From contig CAUZSH010000027.1 in NCBI GenBank assembly GCA_963582935.1, positions 1 to 22,884 of the forward strand: a stretch of DNA of 22,884 nucleotides, read 5' to 3'. The notes below the pieces were generated by a model, which ran no database searches, was not told the DNA's origin, and saw nothing but the letters and a program-made list of their open reading frames with translations. The position numbers were made by a program, and so were the translations under genes. Source of the DNA: CAUZSH01 sp963582935 (GTDB lineage: Bacteria; Pseudomonadota; Gammaproteobacteria; Francisellales; Francisellaceae). Position 1 is the stretch's first letter. Every line of letters starts with the position of its first letter. Shown here one piece after another: positions 8,961 through 15,273 of the stretch.

Positions 8961-9258
8961 CTAAGTCGCATTTTTTGCCATGGTAATCAAGTGCTTATGA
9001 AGTAGTAACGATATGTGTGTCAAAGTTTTATCGCTAATGACCTCTCCATTCTTTTTCAATTGGGTAATGATTTCGGTAATTTTCACTGTATTCCAACATA
9101 ATACGGCATTTGAAGCGAGGCTTAAGCAGCTTGCTTTATTCATAATCTCCAACTTGAAATTTACCTTGATTGGCAAAGAAAATGCAACGCGCTAACTGAT
9201 AGCGATGCTCACTTTTGTTTAATACGTTGCCAATTAACCGCCCAAATCTACCACCTAC
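8961..9258 (-). pseudogene. tnpA: Decayed C-terminal fragment of a Tn3-family transposase
   Basis: Read on the minus strand, two adjacent frames together give the end of a Tn3-type TnpA. From ~9258 the frame reads GRFGRLIGNVLNKSEHRYQ, LARCIFFANQGKF and QVGDYE, then stops. After a frameshift at about 9141-9149 it resumes as EIMNKASCLSLASNAVLCWN and TVKITEIITQLKKNGE up to THISLLLHKHL. This corresponds to the conserved 'NKGE…LARxxFFxxxG…NxASxLxLVxNAxxxWNTVYxxxxxxxLxxxGxxxxDExLxHxSP' region of the family (recalled, not searched). Only about 100 of ~1000 residues remain, with at least one frameshift, so it is dead. The usual terminal HINxxGxY motif is degraded. It lies between the two repeat copies. 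Confidence 0.8.
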
Positions 9259-9301
9259 CACAATCACCCTAAATCACACCGACAATGTGCCTTTAGGGTG
9301 C

Positions 9302-9415
9302 GCTTGAGGGATTTCACAGCCCACCAAGCCATATACGTAGTACTGAATTTCAAAAACGAGACTGTAGGCTTGTTTTTTGGGAGATCGATGCGGAGGCGAC
9401 CGACCGAGTAATGCG
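9302..9415. repeat. Interspersed repeat, copy 2 (internally deleted)
   Basis: Diverged direct copy of the repeat at 8560-8735. It aligns from GCTTGAGGGATTTC (copy 1 GCTGGAAGGTATTTC) through AAGCCATATACGTAGTACT and TTTCAAAAACGAGACTGTA to GATCGATGCGGAGG. It then skips about 70 bases and ends with CGACCGAGTAATGCGC (copy 1 CGACCGAGCAACACGC). It sits about 60 bases upstream of the pyrF promoter and has no coding potential of its own. Confidence 0.7.
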
Positions 9416-9476
9416 CTCTGATTCATAAGAAAAAGCGAGATAATATGTCTTTAAAAGGACCCCATTTAAATAGTAT

Positions 9477-9505
9477 TTGACCAGTATGTCTGTTTCCGCT
9501 ATGAT
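9477..9505 (+). promoter_or_regulatory. Sigma-70 promoter of pyrF
   Basis: TTGACC at 9477-9482, a 17-base spacer and TATGAT at 9500-9505 form a near-consensus sigma-70 promoter. The expected transcript start is about 30 bases before the pyrF ATG at 9541. The promoter lies just outside the repeat and transposon debris, so pyrF does not need a promoter from that debris. Confidence 0.75.
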
Positions 9506-9540
9506 ATTTTAATTTTGGATCAAACAAAGATTTTATAAAC

Positions 9541-10305
9541 ATGCGGCTTCAAGAAAAAATCGAATGTGTTTCACATCCAGTCCTAAAAAAACTCTATCAA
9601 ACTATGCTGCTGAAGTCTTCAAACTTGGCAGTTTCTGTGGATGTTGTAGTCCCTGAAAAACTGATTGTATTAGTCGAGCAAGTTGCAGAGCACATATGTG
9701 TTTTAAAAACACATATGGATATTGTGGAAAACTTTACGCCAGAGCTGACAATTAAATTACGCCAACTTGCAGACGAACATAATTTTCTGATTTTTGAAGA
9801 TCGAAAATTTGCAGATATTGGGAATACAGTTTTGCACCAAGTACGAGATGGCGTTTATCGTATTACTCAATGGGCAGATATTATCAATGCACATGCTTTG
9901 CCTGGTGAGGGTATCATTGCAGGATTGCGTGAAGGCTGTAAAGGGCGTGACATTGGCTTGTTAATGCTGGCGCAGATGAGTAGCAAAGGAAATCTATTTT
10001 CCGAGCAATATATCAAGCAAACCGTTGAAATGGCAGAAGCTAATCAAAACTTTGTAATTGGCTTTATTGCCCAAGAGAAATTGGTTGACGATGATGTGAA
10101 TTTAGTGACCATGACTCCGGGTGTTCAGATGCAGGTCTCTGGTGATGATTTGGGACAAAATTATAATACCCCTGAGGATGTTATTGTTAAAAAAGGTTCT
10201 GATATTATTATCGTTGGGAGAGGTATTTATCAGGCGCAAGATCCAAAAAAAGCAGCAGCACTTTATCAGCAATCTGGTTGGGATGCATATCTTAGGACAA
10301 TTTAG
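9541..10305 (+). CDS. pyrF: Orotidine 5'-phosphate decarboxylase, eukaryotic type
   Basis: Makes UMP by decarboxylating OMP, the last step of de novo pyrimidine synthesis. The catalytic Lys-Asp-Lys-Asp array is visible: Lys56 (LKTHMDI), then Asp87, Lys89 and Asp92 in FEDRKFADIGNTV. TPGVQM, GQNYNTPEDVI and GSDIIIVGRGIY are the phosphate-binding part. These forms, together with NAHALPGEGIIAGL and FVIGFIAQ, follow the fungal URA3/animal UMPS family and not the usual enterobacterial PyrF (LDLKFHDIPNTV type), judged from memory of the families. It is 254 aa, shorter than yeast Ura3 (267), with no fused PyrE domain. No Shine-Dalgarno is evident before the ATG. Its 3' end overlaps the convergent zur end by 14 bases. 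Confidence 0.95.
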   Translation: MRLQEKIECVSHPVLKKLYQTMLLKSSNLAVSVDVVVPEKLIVLVEQVAEHICVLKTHMDIVENFTPELTIKLRQLADEHNFLIFEDRKFADIGNTVLHQVRDGVYRITQWADIINAHALPGEGIIAGLREGCKGRDIGLLMLAQMSSKGNLFSEQYIKQTVEMAEANQNFVIGFIAQEKLVDDDVNLVTMTPGVQMQVSGDDLGQNYNTPEDVIVKKGSDIIIVGRGIYQAQDPKKAAALYQQSGWDAYLRTI

Positions 10306-10741
10306 AAGTTTCATGGGACTCTGACACACATTTTTGGCATAATCCATATATGTCTAGGGATGTCGATTCCATTGAAAAACAAGATTTTTTTGAGACAAAT
10401 GCCAAGTGCTCATAAAGCTTATCATCATGGAATTCTTGTTTTTTGCCACATTTTTTGCAGATTAGTAGTAAACAGTTTTTGGCATTGGGGTGGCAGCATA
10501 AAACATATCTATTGAGCGCGTCAATTTTATGCACAAGATGATGTTGACATAAAAAGTCTAAAGCACGATATACTGTCATGGGTTCGGCATTTTCCCGTTT
10601 TATTTTCAGGGATTCTAAAATCTCATAAGCCCCACAAGCTGTTTCAGAGGCAATTAAAATATTTAAAACCTGTTCTCGTATTTCAGTTAATCGGATGCCT
10701 TGCGCTTGGCAATGGGATTGGATATTTTTAAGTAGCCCCAT
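10292..10741 (-). CDS. zur: Zinc uptake regulator Zur (Fur family)
   Basis: Fur-family repressor that binds DNA when zinc-loaded. An N-terminal winged helix (residues ~15-80) includes EPMTVYRALDFLCQHHLVHKID, close to the Zur wording. The structural zinc site is formed by Cys95/Cys98 (CKKCGK) and Cys135/Cys138 (CQKC). CCHP at 82-85 is another Zur mark. It is 149 aa. It is the last gene of znuA-znuC-znuB-zur, starting 3 bases after the znuB stop, with AGG 9 bases before the ATG. Because the Zur-box-like dyad lies in the znuA promoter, autorepression with the transporter is expected. Its 3' end overlaps pyrF tail to tail. Confidence 0.93.
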   Translation of the reverse strand: MGLLKNIQSHCQAQGIRLTEIREQVLNILIASETACGAYEILESLKIKRENAEPMTVYRALDFLCQHHLVHKIDALNRYVLCCHPNAKNCLLLICKKCGKKQEFHDDKLYEHLAFVSKKSCFSMESTSLDIYGLCQKCVSESHETSKLS

Positions 10742-10744
10742 GTT

Positions 10745-11548
10745 TTAGGACCTGTGTTTTTGGATAATGCTTTTGGTTAATCCAATAAGGTAAAAAATGG
10801 TAATAAGCATGGTGATGCAAAAGCTTGTGGGTAAATTTAAGTAAAAAGCCACCGCAAGAGAAAGCCAAACGGTTGCCAATGAGATAATAATGCTGGCGGT
10901 AAGGGAGTGGTAGAAGTTGCCACACCATTGTGCTGCAATTGCGCCAGGTCCAATCAATAATGCAAAGACTAATAGTGCACCGACAATCTGGCATGCCATG
11001 CTTACGGTAATGGCGAGTAAGATAAAAAATATAACTGAGAGTGTTTTTTGAGGTATTTTTTTAGCTTCAGCGATGGTGGGGTCAATAGATGAAAAAAGCA
11101 GTGGGCGCGCAATCACAACCAGTCCAATGAGAACGATAATGGCTAGAATTAAGAGTACCCAAATTTGTTGCGGTGAAACGGCAAGTATGTTTCCAAACAA
11201 AATAGACATGACAGATCCTGCATAGCTATTTTGGTATAGATATAAAAAATATGCACCGAGCCCTAGAAAGAAAGTTAAAACAATCCCAATGGCAAGATCA
11301 TTTTTTTTTATTTTTTCACCCATAAGTCCCATAATGATAGCTGAGATGATATTCATAATTAATTGACCACTAATGGCAGAAATGCCCACAAGAATTGCAG
11401 CACTGGCTCCTGTTAAACTGATGTGTCCAAGTGCATGAGCCGCAAAAGCCGTTCTTCTTGCAATCACAAAAAAGCTCACAATTCCGCAAATAATGGCGAT
11501 AATGCTGCCAGAGATTAAGGCATATTGCATAAAGGCATATTTAAACAT
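10745..11548 (-). CDS. znuB: Zinc ABC transporter permease ZnuB
   Basis: ABC-3 family inner-membrane permease for high-affinity zinc import. It has about eight hydrophobic helices, with AAHALGHISLTGASAAILVG and LLVFALLIGPGAIAAQW as family landmarks. I start it at ATG 11548 (MFKYAFMQYALISGS), which has AAGGAG 7 bases upstream and overlaps the znuC stop by eight bases (ATGTTTAA). The frame is open for 24 more codons upstream, but that part lies inside znuC and is not hydrophobic like a ZnuB N-terminus. The resulting 267 aa matches E. coli ZnuB (261). Confidence 0.94.
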   Translation of the reverse strand: MFKYAFMQYALISGSIIAIICGIVSFFVIARRTAFAAHALGHISLTGASAAILVGISAISGQLIMNIISAIIMGLMGEKIKKNDLAIGIVLTFFLGLGAYFLYLYQNSYAGSVMSILFGNILAVSPQQIWVLLILAIIVLIGLVVIARPLLFSSIDPTIAEAKKIPQKTLSVIFFILLAITVSMACQIVGALLVFALLIGPGAIAAQWCGNFYHSLTASIIISLATVWLSLAVAFYLNLPTSFCITMLITIFYLIGLTKSIIQKHRS

Positions 11549-12227
11549 AAGCAGACTCCTTAATGCAGGGTAAGTCTTGGCAGAAATGTACGCCACCTTT
11601 CTTGAAATGAATAAAGCCATCTAAGTAGTTTGCAATCTCATGCATATCGTGTGAAATGATGAGAAGGCTTATTTTAGTTTGGTCATGAATCGCTTTTAGT
11701 GCACGTAAGAATTTTTGTTTTGCTATGGGGTCAAGATCGGCTAGTGGCTCGTCAAGCAGTAACAGCGTTGGATTATTCATTAAAGCTTGGGCAAGGTAAA
11801 TCCTTTTTTTCTGTCCTCCAGATAGAGTATTGAAGGGTTGTTTTGCATAATGACCTGCCCCGACGATGGTAAGTAACTGCTCGGTTTTATTTTTAAGCGC
11901 TTGAGAATAAAATGGCAACCCAAATTGTCTTGCTTTATAAGTAGCTAACAGCAAATCATGGGCGGTTGTGAGCTCACCTAGCATGACTTCTCTTTCCTGT
12001 GGGATGTAGCTAATCCAGTCATGTTTCTGTTGCGGCAATTTTGCGTCGACAAATATCGTTCCAGAGCTTGGTTTAATCAATCCAAGGAGCGTTTTGAGGA
12101 AAGTAGACTTGCCAGAGCCATTTTCACCTATAATACCATACCATGCGTGCTGGGGCATTTCGAGATTAAAGGGTTGTGTTAATTTATTTTTACCATACCC
12201 GAGGGAGAGGTTTTTGCAGGAAATCAT
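11541..12227 (-). CDS. znuC: Zinc ABC transporter ATP-binding protein ZnuC
   Basis: Cytosolic ATPase that drives zinc import through ZnuB. Walker A is GENGSGKST (residues 34-42), the signature LSGGQKKRIYLAQAL, Walker B LLLLDEPLADLD, and the switch His lies in LLIISHDMHEI. It is 228 aa, slightly shorter than E. coli ZnuC (251), which has a C-terminal extension that is absent here. The start ATG overlaps the znuA stop by four bases (ATGA), and its own stop overlaps the znuB start by eight. Tight coupling in one operon is evident. Confidence 0.94.
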   Translation of the reverse strand: MISCKNLSLGYGKNKLTQPFNLEMPQHAWYGIIGENGSGKSTFLKTLLGLIKPSSGTIFVDAKLPQQKHDWISYIPQEREVMLGELTTAHDLLLATYKARQFGLPFYSQALKNKTEQLLTIVGAGHYAKQPFNTLSGGQKKRIYLAQALMNNPTLLLLDEPLADLDPIAKQKFLRALKAIHDQTKISLLIISHDMHEIANYLDGFIHFKKGGVHFCQDLPCIKESAYV

Positions 12228-13093
12228 TGTTTTTTCAAGGCGTCTAACGTTTGTTGGAGTGAGCTTTCAATCCAAGTAGTTGTGGAGATTCCCTCTGGTA
12301 AGGTTTCGCTGACTTGGACAACGGGAATATTATTTTTTTTTGCTAAGTTTAATACTGTCTGTACATTGGGGTTGTTGACCTGCCCATTTTCATACATGAT
12401 ACGAATGTTTTTCTCCCTGATCATTTGCATAAATGCGGACATGACCTTTGGCGATGGTTCGCTATCATTCATGGTAACCCATTGAAAGTCTAAACCTTTC
12501 ATTTTGAAGCCAAGGGCATCTGCCATATAGCCATATACAGGCTCTGTTGCAGAAACCTGAATGTTCTTGTACTGTCTCGTAATGGTGTCTATTAATTGGT
12601 AAACCTTTTGATAACTTTGATCAAATTTTTCTAGGTTAGCTGCAAAGATGGCTTTATGTTGAGGTTCTATTTTTGAGAATAGCAATGTCAATTTCACTGC
12701 CAGTGCTGGAAAGGTTTCTGGCTTATACCAGATATGAGGATTTGCACCAGATTTTACTCCGATTAATTTTGCCACATTAATAATGGCGAGTTTATTGTTG
12801 CTAGACTGAGAAGCAAGCATTTGTGCCATCCATGGGTCATAGTCTGCACCATTATAGATAATAATTTGTGCATCATTAACGTTCTTGGCAGTTTTTACTG
12901 AGGTGCTAAACAGATGTGGGTCTGCATCTGGGTTATTGATAATACTATTAACGGAAACATATTTTCCACCAATTTCCTTGGCGAGGCTTCCATAGAAGTT
13001 TTCGGCAGCAAGCACTTTAATGGGAGCACTGTAAGCTACAGATGCGCTGATTATAAAAACAAGTGATGTGAAGACTGAAGTGAATAGTTTCAT
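12224..13093 (-). CDS. znuA: Periplasmic zinc/manganese-type metal-binding protein (ZnuA/TroA family)
   Basis: Cluster A-I solute-binding protein that delivers metal to ZnuBC. A Sec signal peptide (residues 1-22, MKLFTSVFTSLVFIISASVA, cleavage likely after YSA) precedes the mature domain. Metal-ligand positions visible are His60 (DADPH), His120 (GANPHIWYKP) and Glu263 (VSETLP). Where classical ZnuA has a third histidine, this protein reads ATEPVYGYMADALG with Glu184, as in the TroA_b-type subgroup (family knowledge). There is no histidine-rich loop. Size (289 aa) is normal. The zur neighbour and the Zur-like operator argue for zinc, but the ligand set leaves manganese or mixed use possible. 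No strong Shine-Dalgarno precedes the ATG. Confidence 0.88.
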   Translation of the reverse strand: MKLFTSVFTSLVFIISASVAYSAPIKVLAAENFYGSLAKEIGGKYVSVNSIINNPDADPHLFSTSVKTAKNVNDAQIIIYNGADYDPWMAQMLASQSSNNKLAIINVAKLIGVKSGANPHIWYKPETFPALAVKLTLLFSKIEPQHKAIFAANLEKFDQSYQKVYQLIDTITRQYKNIQVSATEPVYGYMADALGFKMKGLDFQWVTMNDSEPSPKVMSAFMQMIREKNIRIMYENGQVNNPNVQTVLNLAKKNNIPVVQVSETLPEGISTTTWIESSLQQTLDALKKQ

Positions 13094-13129
13094 GTTTGAG
13101 TTTGATTAAGTATAATGGGAATGAAGGTG

Positions 13130-13158
13130 ATGTTACATTATAACGTTTTTTTGGTCAA
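13130..13158 (-). promoter_or_regulatory. znuA promoter with Zur-box-like operator
   Basis: On the minus strand, TTGACC (13158-13153), a 17-base spacer and TAACAT (13135-13130) form a plausible promoter; a TATAAT also lies inside the spacer. The plus-strand segment 13130-13146, ATGTTACATTATAACGT, is an imperfect dyad close to the gammaproteobacterial Zur box (ATGTTATANTATAACAT, recalled). It covers the -10 region about 37-53 bases before the znuA ATG, so zinc-loaded Zur should block RNA polymerase. Confidence 0.72.
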
Positions 13159-13218
13159 TGGATATATTCGTTATTATTGATGATAATATTTATGAGTGTG
13201 GGCGCACATGCTAAAGTA

Positions 13219-13227
13219 TGGTATTCT
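13219..13227 (+). promoter_or_regulatory. Possible extended -10 promoter of the marR-like gene
   Basis: TGGTATTCT fits an extended -10 element (TGnTATAAT) with no convincing -35. It lies 33 bases before the preferred ATG of the MarR-like gene. Weak evidence. Confidence 0.3.
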
Positions 13228-13260
13228 GTGCTTAAGGTAGGAAAATAATGGATATTGTGC

Positions 13261-13734
13261 ATGTCATTAGTGCAGGCAATAGAGTTTTTGATTTATGATA
13301 ATAGCTGTTTGCTTCGGAAGCTTTATAATATACACGCTAAAAAATTAGGTCTTAACGCATTGGATCGCCGAGCGTTAATTTATATAGACCGGCATTGCGG
13401 CTTAACACAAATTGAGTTGGCAAATTTGTTGGAGATAGAGGCGCAAAATTTGATTCGAGTATTAGATAGGCTGTGTCAGCAGGGTTATATCTGTAAGAAA
13501 ACACATCCTAAGGATCGCCGAGCAAAATGTGTAAAATTAACAGATTCGGGTAGAAATATTTTATCTGAATTGAATGAGTCAGTTGCGGTAACACATATGA
13601 CAATGTTGAGTAATATTGATGATGCCGAACAAGATGTAGTGTTGAATATGCTGAATAAGCTTAAAATAAATATGCAGAATTTAGTGGAAACTGAATGCAC
13701 AAGGTTGTGCGCAAAGCAATCTAATTGTAATTAG
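13261..13734 (+). CDS. MarR-family transcriptional regulator
   Basis: Winged-helix dimeric regulator of the MarR/SlyA type. The N-terminal helix (AIEFLIYDNSCLLRKLYN) and C-terminal helices give the dimer interface. The helix-turn-helix is LTQIELANLLEIEAQNLIRVLDRLCQQGYI, and the wing is KTHPKDRRAKCVKLTD with the usual DRR. I start at ATG 13261 (MSLVQAIEF); a TTG two codons upstream keeps the frame open but is less likely. The protein is 157 aa with several cysteines (for example near the C-terminus), so redox sensing is conceivable but unproven. The MFS permease gene lies ~150 bases downstream on the same strand, a common regulator-pump pairing. Confidence 0.87.
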   Translation: MSLVQAIEFLIYDNSCLLRKLYNIHAKKLGLNALDRRALIYIDRHCGLTQIELANLLEIEAQNLIRVLDRLCQQGYICKKTHPKDRRAKCVKLTDSGRNILSELNESVAVTHMTMLSNIDDAEQDVVLNMLNKLKINMQNLVETECTRLCAKQSNCN

Positions 13735-13808
13735 ATTAAGATTATCTCATAAATCCTATTTTTTAAAAGTAGCTGTTTATATCCTGGATTTATGTTTATA
13801 CACGCGCT

Positions 13809-13851
13809 CAAGTTTAAATAAATAGCGTAATTTATTTAAACTTGCTATACT
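13809..13851 (+). promoter_or_regulatory. Perfect inverted repeat overlapping an extended -10 promoter
   Basis: Arms CAAGTTTAAATAAAT (13809-13823) and ATTTATTTAAACTTG (13830-13844) are perfect complements separated by AGCGTA. The right arm ends in TTG, which forms an extended -10 with the following bases: TGC + TATACT (13846-13851). The permease gene starts 37 bases further on. No T tract follows, so this is a two-fold operator and not a terminator. The adjacent MarR-like protein is the obvious candidate ligand (inference). Confidence 0.75.
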
Positions 13852-13887
13852 GCGCCATATTTTTCAAGATTGACCAAAGGATATGGG

Positions 13888-15177
13888 ATGAATCAAATGA
13901 GCAAAGGACACGAACAAATAGGCTTGTTTTCAAAAGCAACGATATATGGCTGGATATTTTTTACCTTAGCGGGTTGCTTTTTTTTATATGAATTTTTCCT
14001 TAGATCTTCCATGGGCGCGATGGAAGATATTTTTAGACATGACTTGGGCACGAATAGCGCTACAGTTGCTTTTATTTCGTCGGCGTATTTTTTAGCATAC
14101 TCGATTATGCAAATTCCAGTAGGCATTTTGATTGATAAATTTGGTGTGCGCAAAATGGGGACCGTTGCAGTACTTGTAACTGCGGTTGGCTGTCTGCTAT
14201 TCAGTATGAGTCATACGGTTATGGGTGCATGGTGGGGGCGTTTTGGCATAGGGTTTGGCTCTGCATTTGCTTTTGTGATGATGTTCAAAATTATCTTAGA
14301 CTGGTTTCCTGGTAAATATTTGGGTTTTATGGGCGGCATGACTCAAGTGTTGGGCATTATTGGGCCTATTTTGGCAGGAGCGCCATTTGCTTACGCCTTA
14401 ACCGTAACGAATGATGATTGGCGTGGGATTTTTCATATTGTTGTTTTGATTGGTGTTGTGTTGGCGATTGTTTACTGGTTGGTCGTTCGAGATAAGATAA
14501 AGTCAAATATTTCAGATCTTGATGTAAAGCCTAAAGGGCATACGATTGCAAAATTAAAAAAGCTAATTAAAATCAAACAACTTTGGGCTGCAGCTGTCTT
14601 TGCCTTTTTTGTTTATCCTGCGATTGAGGTGATTGGATCTTTATTCGGTGTACCGTTTATGCAGCACCATGGTTTTTCTTTGAATGATGCCGCAGGTTCT
14701 GTTTCATTTGTTTGGCTGGGACTTGGGCTTGGAAGCCCTTTTGTTGGTTGGATCTCTGATCGTCTACAAAAAAGAAAACCTGTGTTGACGATGTGTGCCG
14801 TTTTTGGTGCTTTGATTACACTTGCTATTGTTTGGGGTGGCATGACAAGTTTGACCTTATTTAGTGGTTTGTTTTTCTTGTTAGGCGTTGCAACTGGAGC
14901 GCAGACTCTTTCATTTACCATTGTGGTGGAAAATGTGCCAAGAGAGCTAGAAGGTACGGCTGTAGGCTTTAATAACATGTTTGTGTTAATGGGGGCAGCA
15001 ATTGGTCAGATGTTTTCAGGCTGGATGCTTCATTATTCTCAGGGTGCGGGAGGTGTCCATAATCTATTAGGGTACCAAATTGCCTTGTCGGTATGTGTCG
15101 GATCTTTTGTGGTGGCAATCTTGTTATCACACTTCTTTATTAAGGAAACGGCTTGTAAGCGGCAGTATCCATATTAA
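13888..15177 (+). CDS. Major facilitator superfamily permease
   Basis: Twelve-helix MFS transporter of unknown substrate. The loop 2-3 signature is visible as GILIDKFGVRKMG, with a matching GWISDRLQKRKP between helices 8 and 9. GGMTQVLGIIGPILAGAPFAYAL is the helix-5 region. Start ATG 13888 (MNQMSKGHEQ) lies 7 bases after AAAGG; the frame opens at a TTG at 13870 that is less likely. Length is 429 aa. The promoter carries a large palindrome, and a MarR-type gene lies upstream, so expression is probably induced by a ligand. Sequence alone does not tell drug efflux from nutrient import. Confidence 0.9.
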   Translation: MNQMSKGHEQIGLFSKATIYGWIFFTLAGCFFLYEFFLRSSMGAMEDIFRHDLGTNSATVAFISSAYFLAYSIMQIPVGILIDKFGVRKMGTVAVLVTAVGCLLFSMSHTVMGAWWGRFGIGFGSAFAFVMMFKIILDWFPGKYLGFMGGMTQVLGIIGPILAGAPFAYALTVTNDDWRGIFHIVVLIGVVLAIVYWLVVRDKIKSNISDLDVKPKGHTIAKLKKLIKIKQLWAAAVFAFFVYPAIEVIGSLFGVPFMQHHGFSLNDAAGSVSFVWLGLGLGSPFVGWISDRLQKRKPVLTMCAVFGALITLAIVWGGMTSLTLFSGLFFLLGVATGAQTLSFTIVVENVPRELEGTAVGFNNMFVLMGAAIGQMFSGWMLHYSQGAGGVHNLLGYQIALSVCVGSFVVAILLSHFFIKETACKRQYPY

Positions 15178-15273
15178 AGGCAACCTTTTGAGACCAGATA
15201 GTATTTTTTTGATAAATTTGCTACATTCATATAAATATAATTAAAGGCACCTTAAAGTCTGGATTAATAAAGA

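Larger units (their letters stand above)
8450..9476. other. Gene-poor region of mobile-element debris
   Basis: No intact gene is visible in this ~1-kb stretch. It holds repeat copy 1, a transitional AT-rich part (8820-8960), the frameshifted Tn3-family transposase tail, and repeat copy 2. The short open frames on either strand overlap each other and the repeats, and lack credible ribosome sites. A GACCCC at 9458-9463 is reminiscent of a Tn3 terminal inverted repeat read on the minus strand, but I find no matching partner near the transposase 3' end. CCCATTTAAA occurs at both 8838 and 9461. Confidence 0.6.

Noticed and set aside
9013..9195. Plus-strand 60-codon open frame
   Set aside because: It is the antisense of the Tn3-family transposase remnant, whose minus-strand frames match a known family.
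9426..9463. Tn3-like terminal inverted repeat starting GGGGTC on the minus strand
   Set aside because: The first six bases fit, but the rest does not follow the usual 38-bp pattern, and no partner end is found near 8850-8950.
8838..9470. CCCATTTAAA at 8838-8847 and 9461-9470 as a target-site duplication
   Set aside because: Ten AT-rich bases are too weak, and Tn3 elements make 5-bp duplications.
8399..9540. CRISPR array or tRNA gene in the gene-poor stretch
   Set aside because: Only two imperfect repeat copies ~640 bases apart, no regular spacers, and no cloverleaf or TTCGAATC-type arm was seen.
10102..10347. 81-codon minus-strand frame over the pyrF end
   Set aside because: Shadow of pyrF and zur with no family likeness.
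11549..11620. Longer ZnuB with 24 extra N-terminal residues
   Set aside because: The extension lies inside znuC in another frame and is not membrane-like; AAGGAG is correctly spaced for the ATG at 11548.
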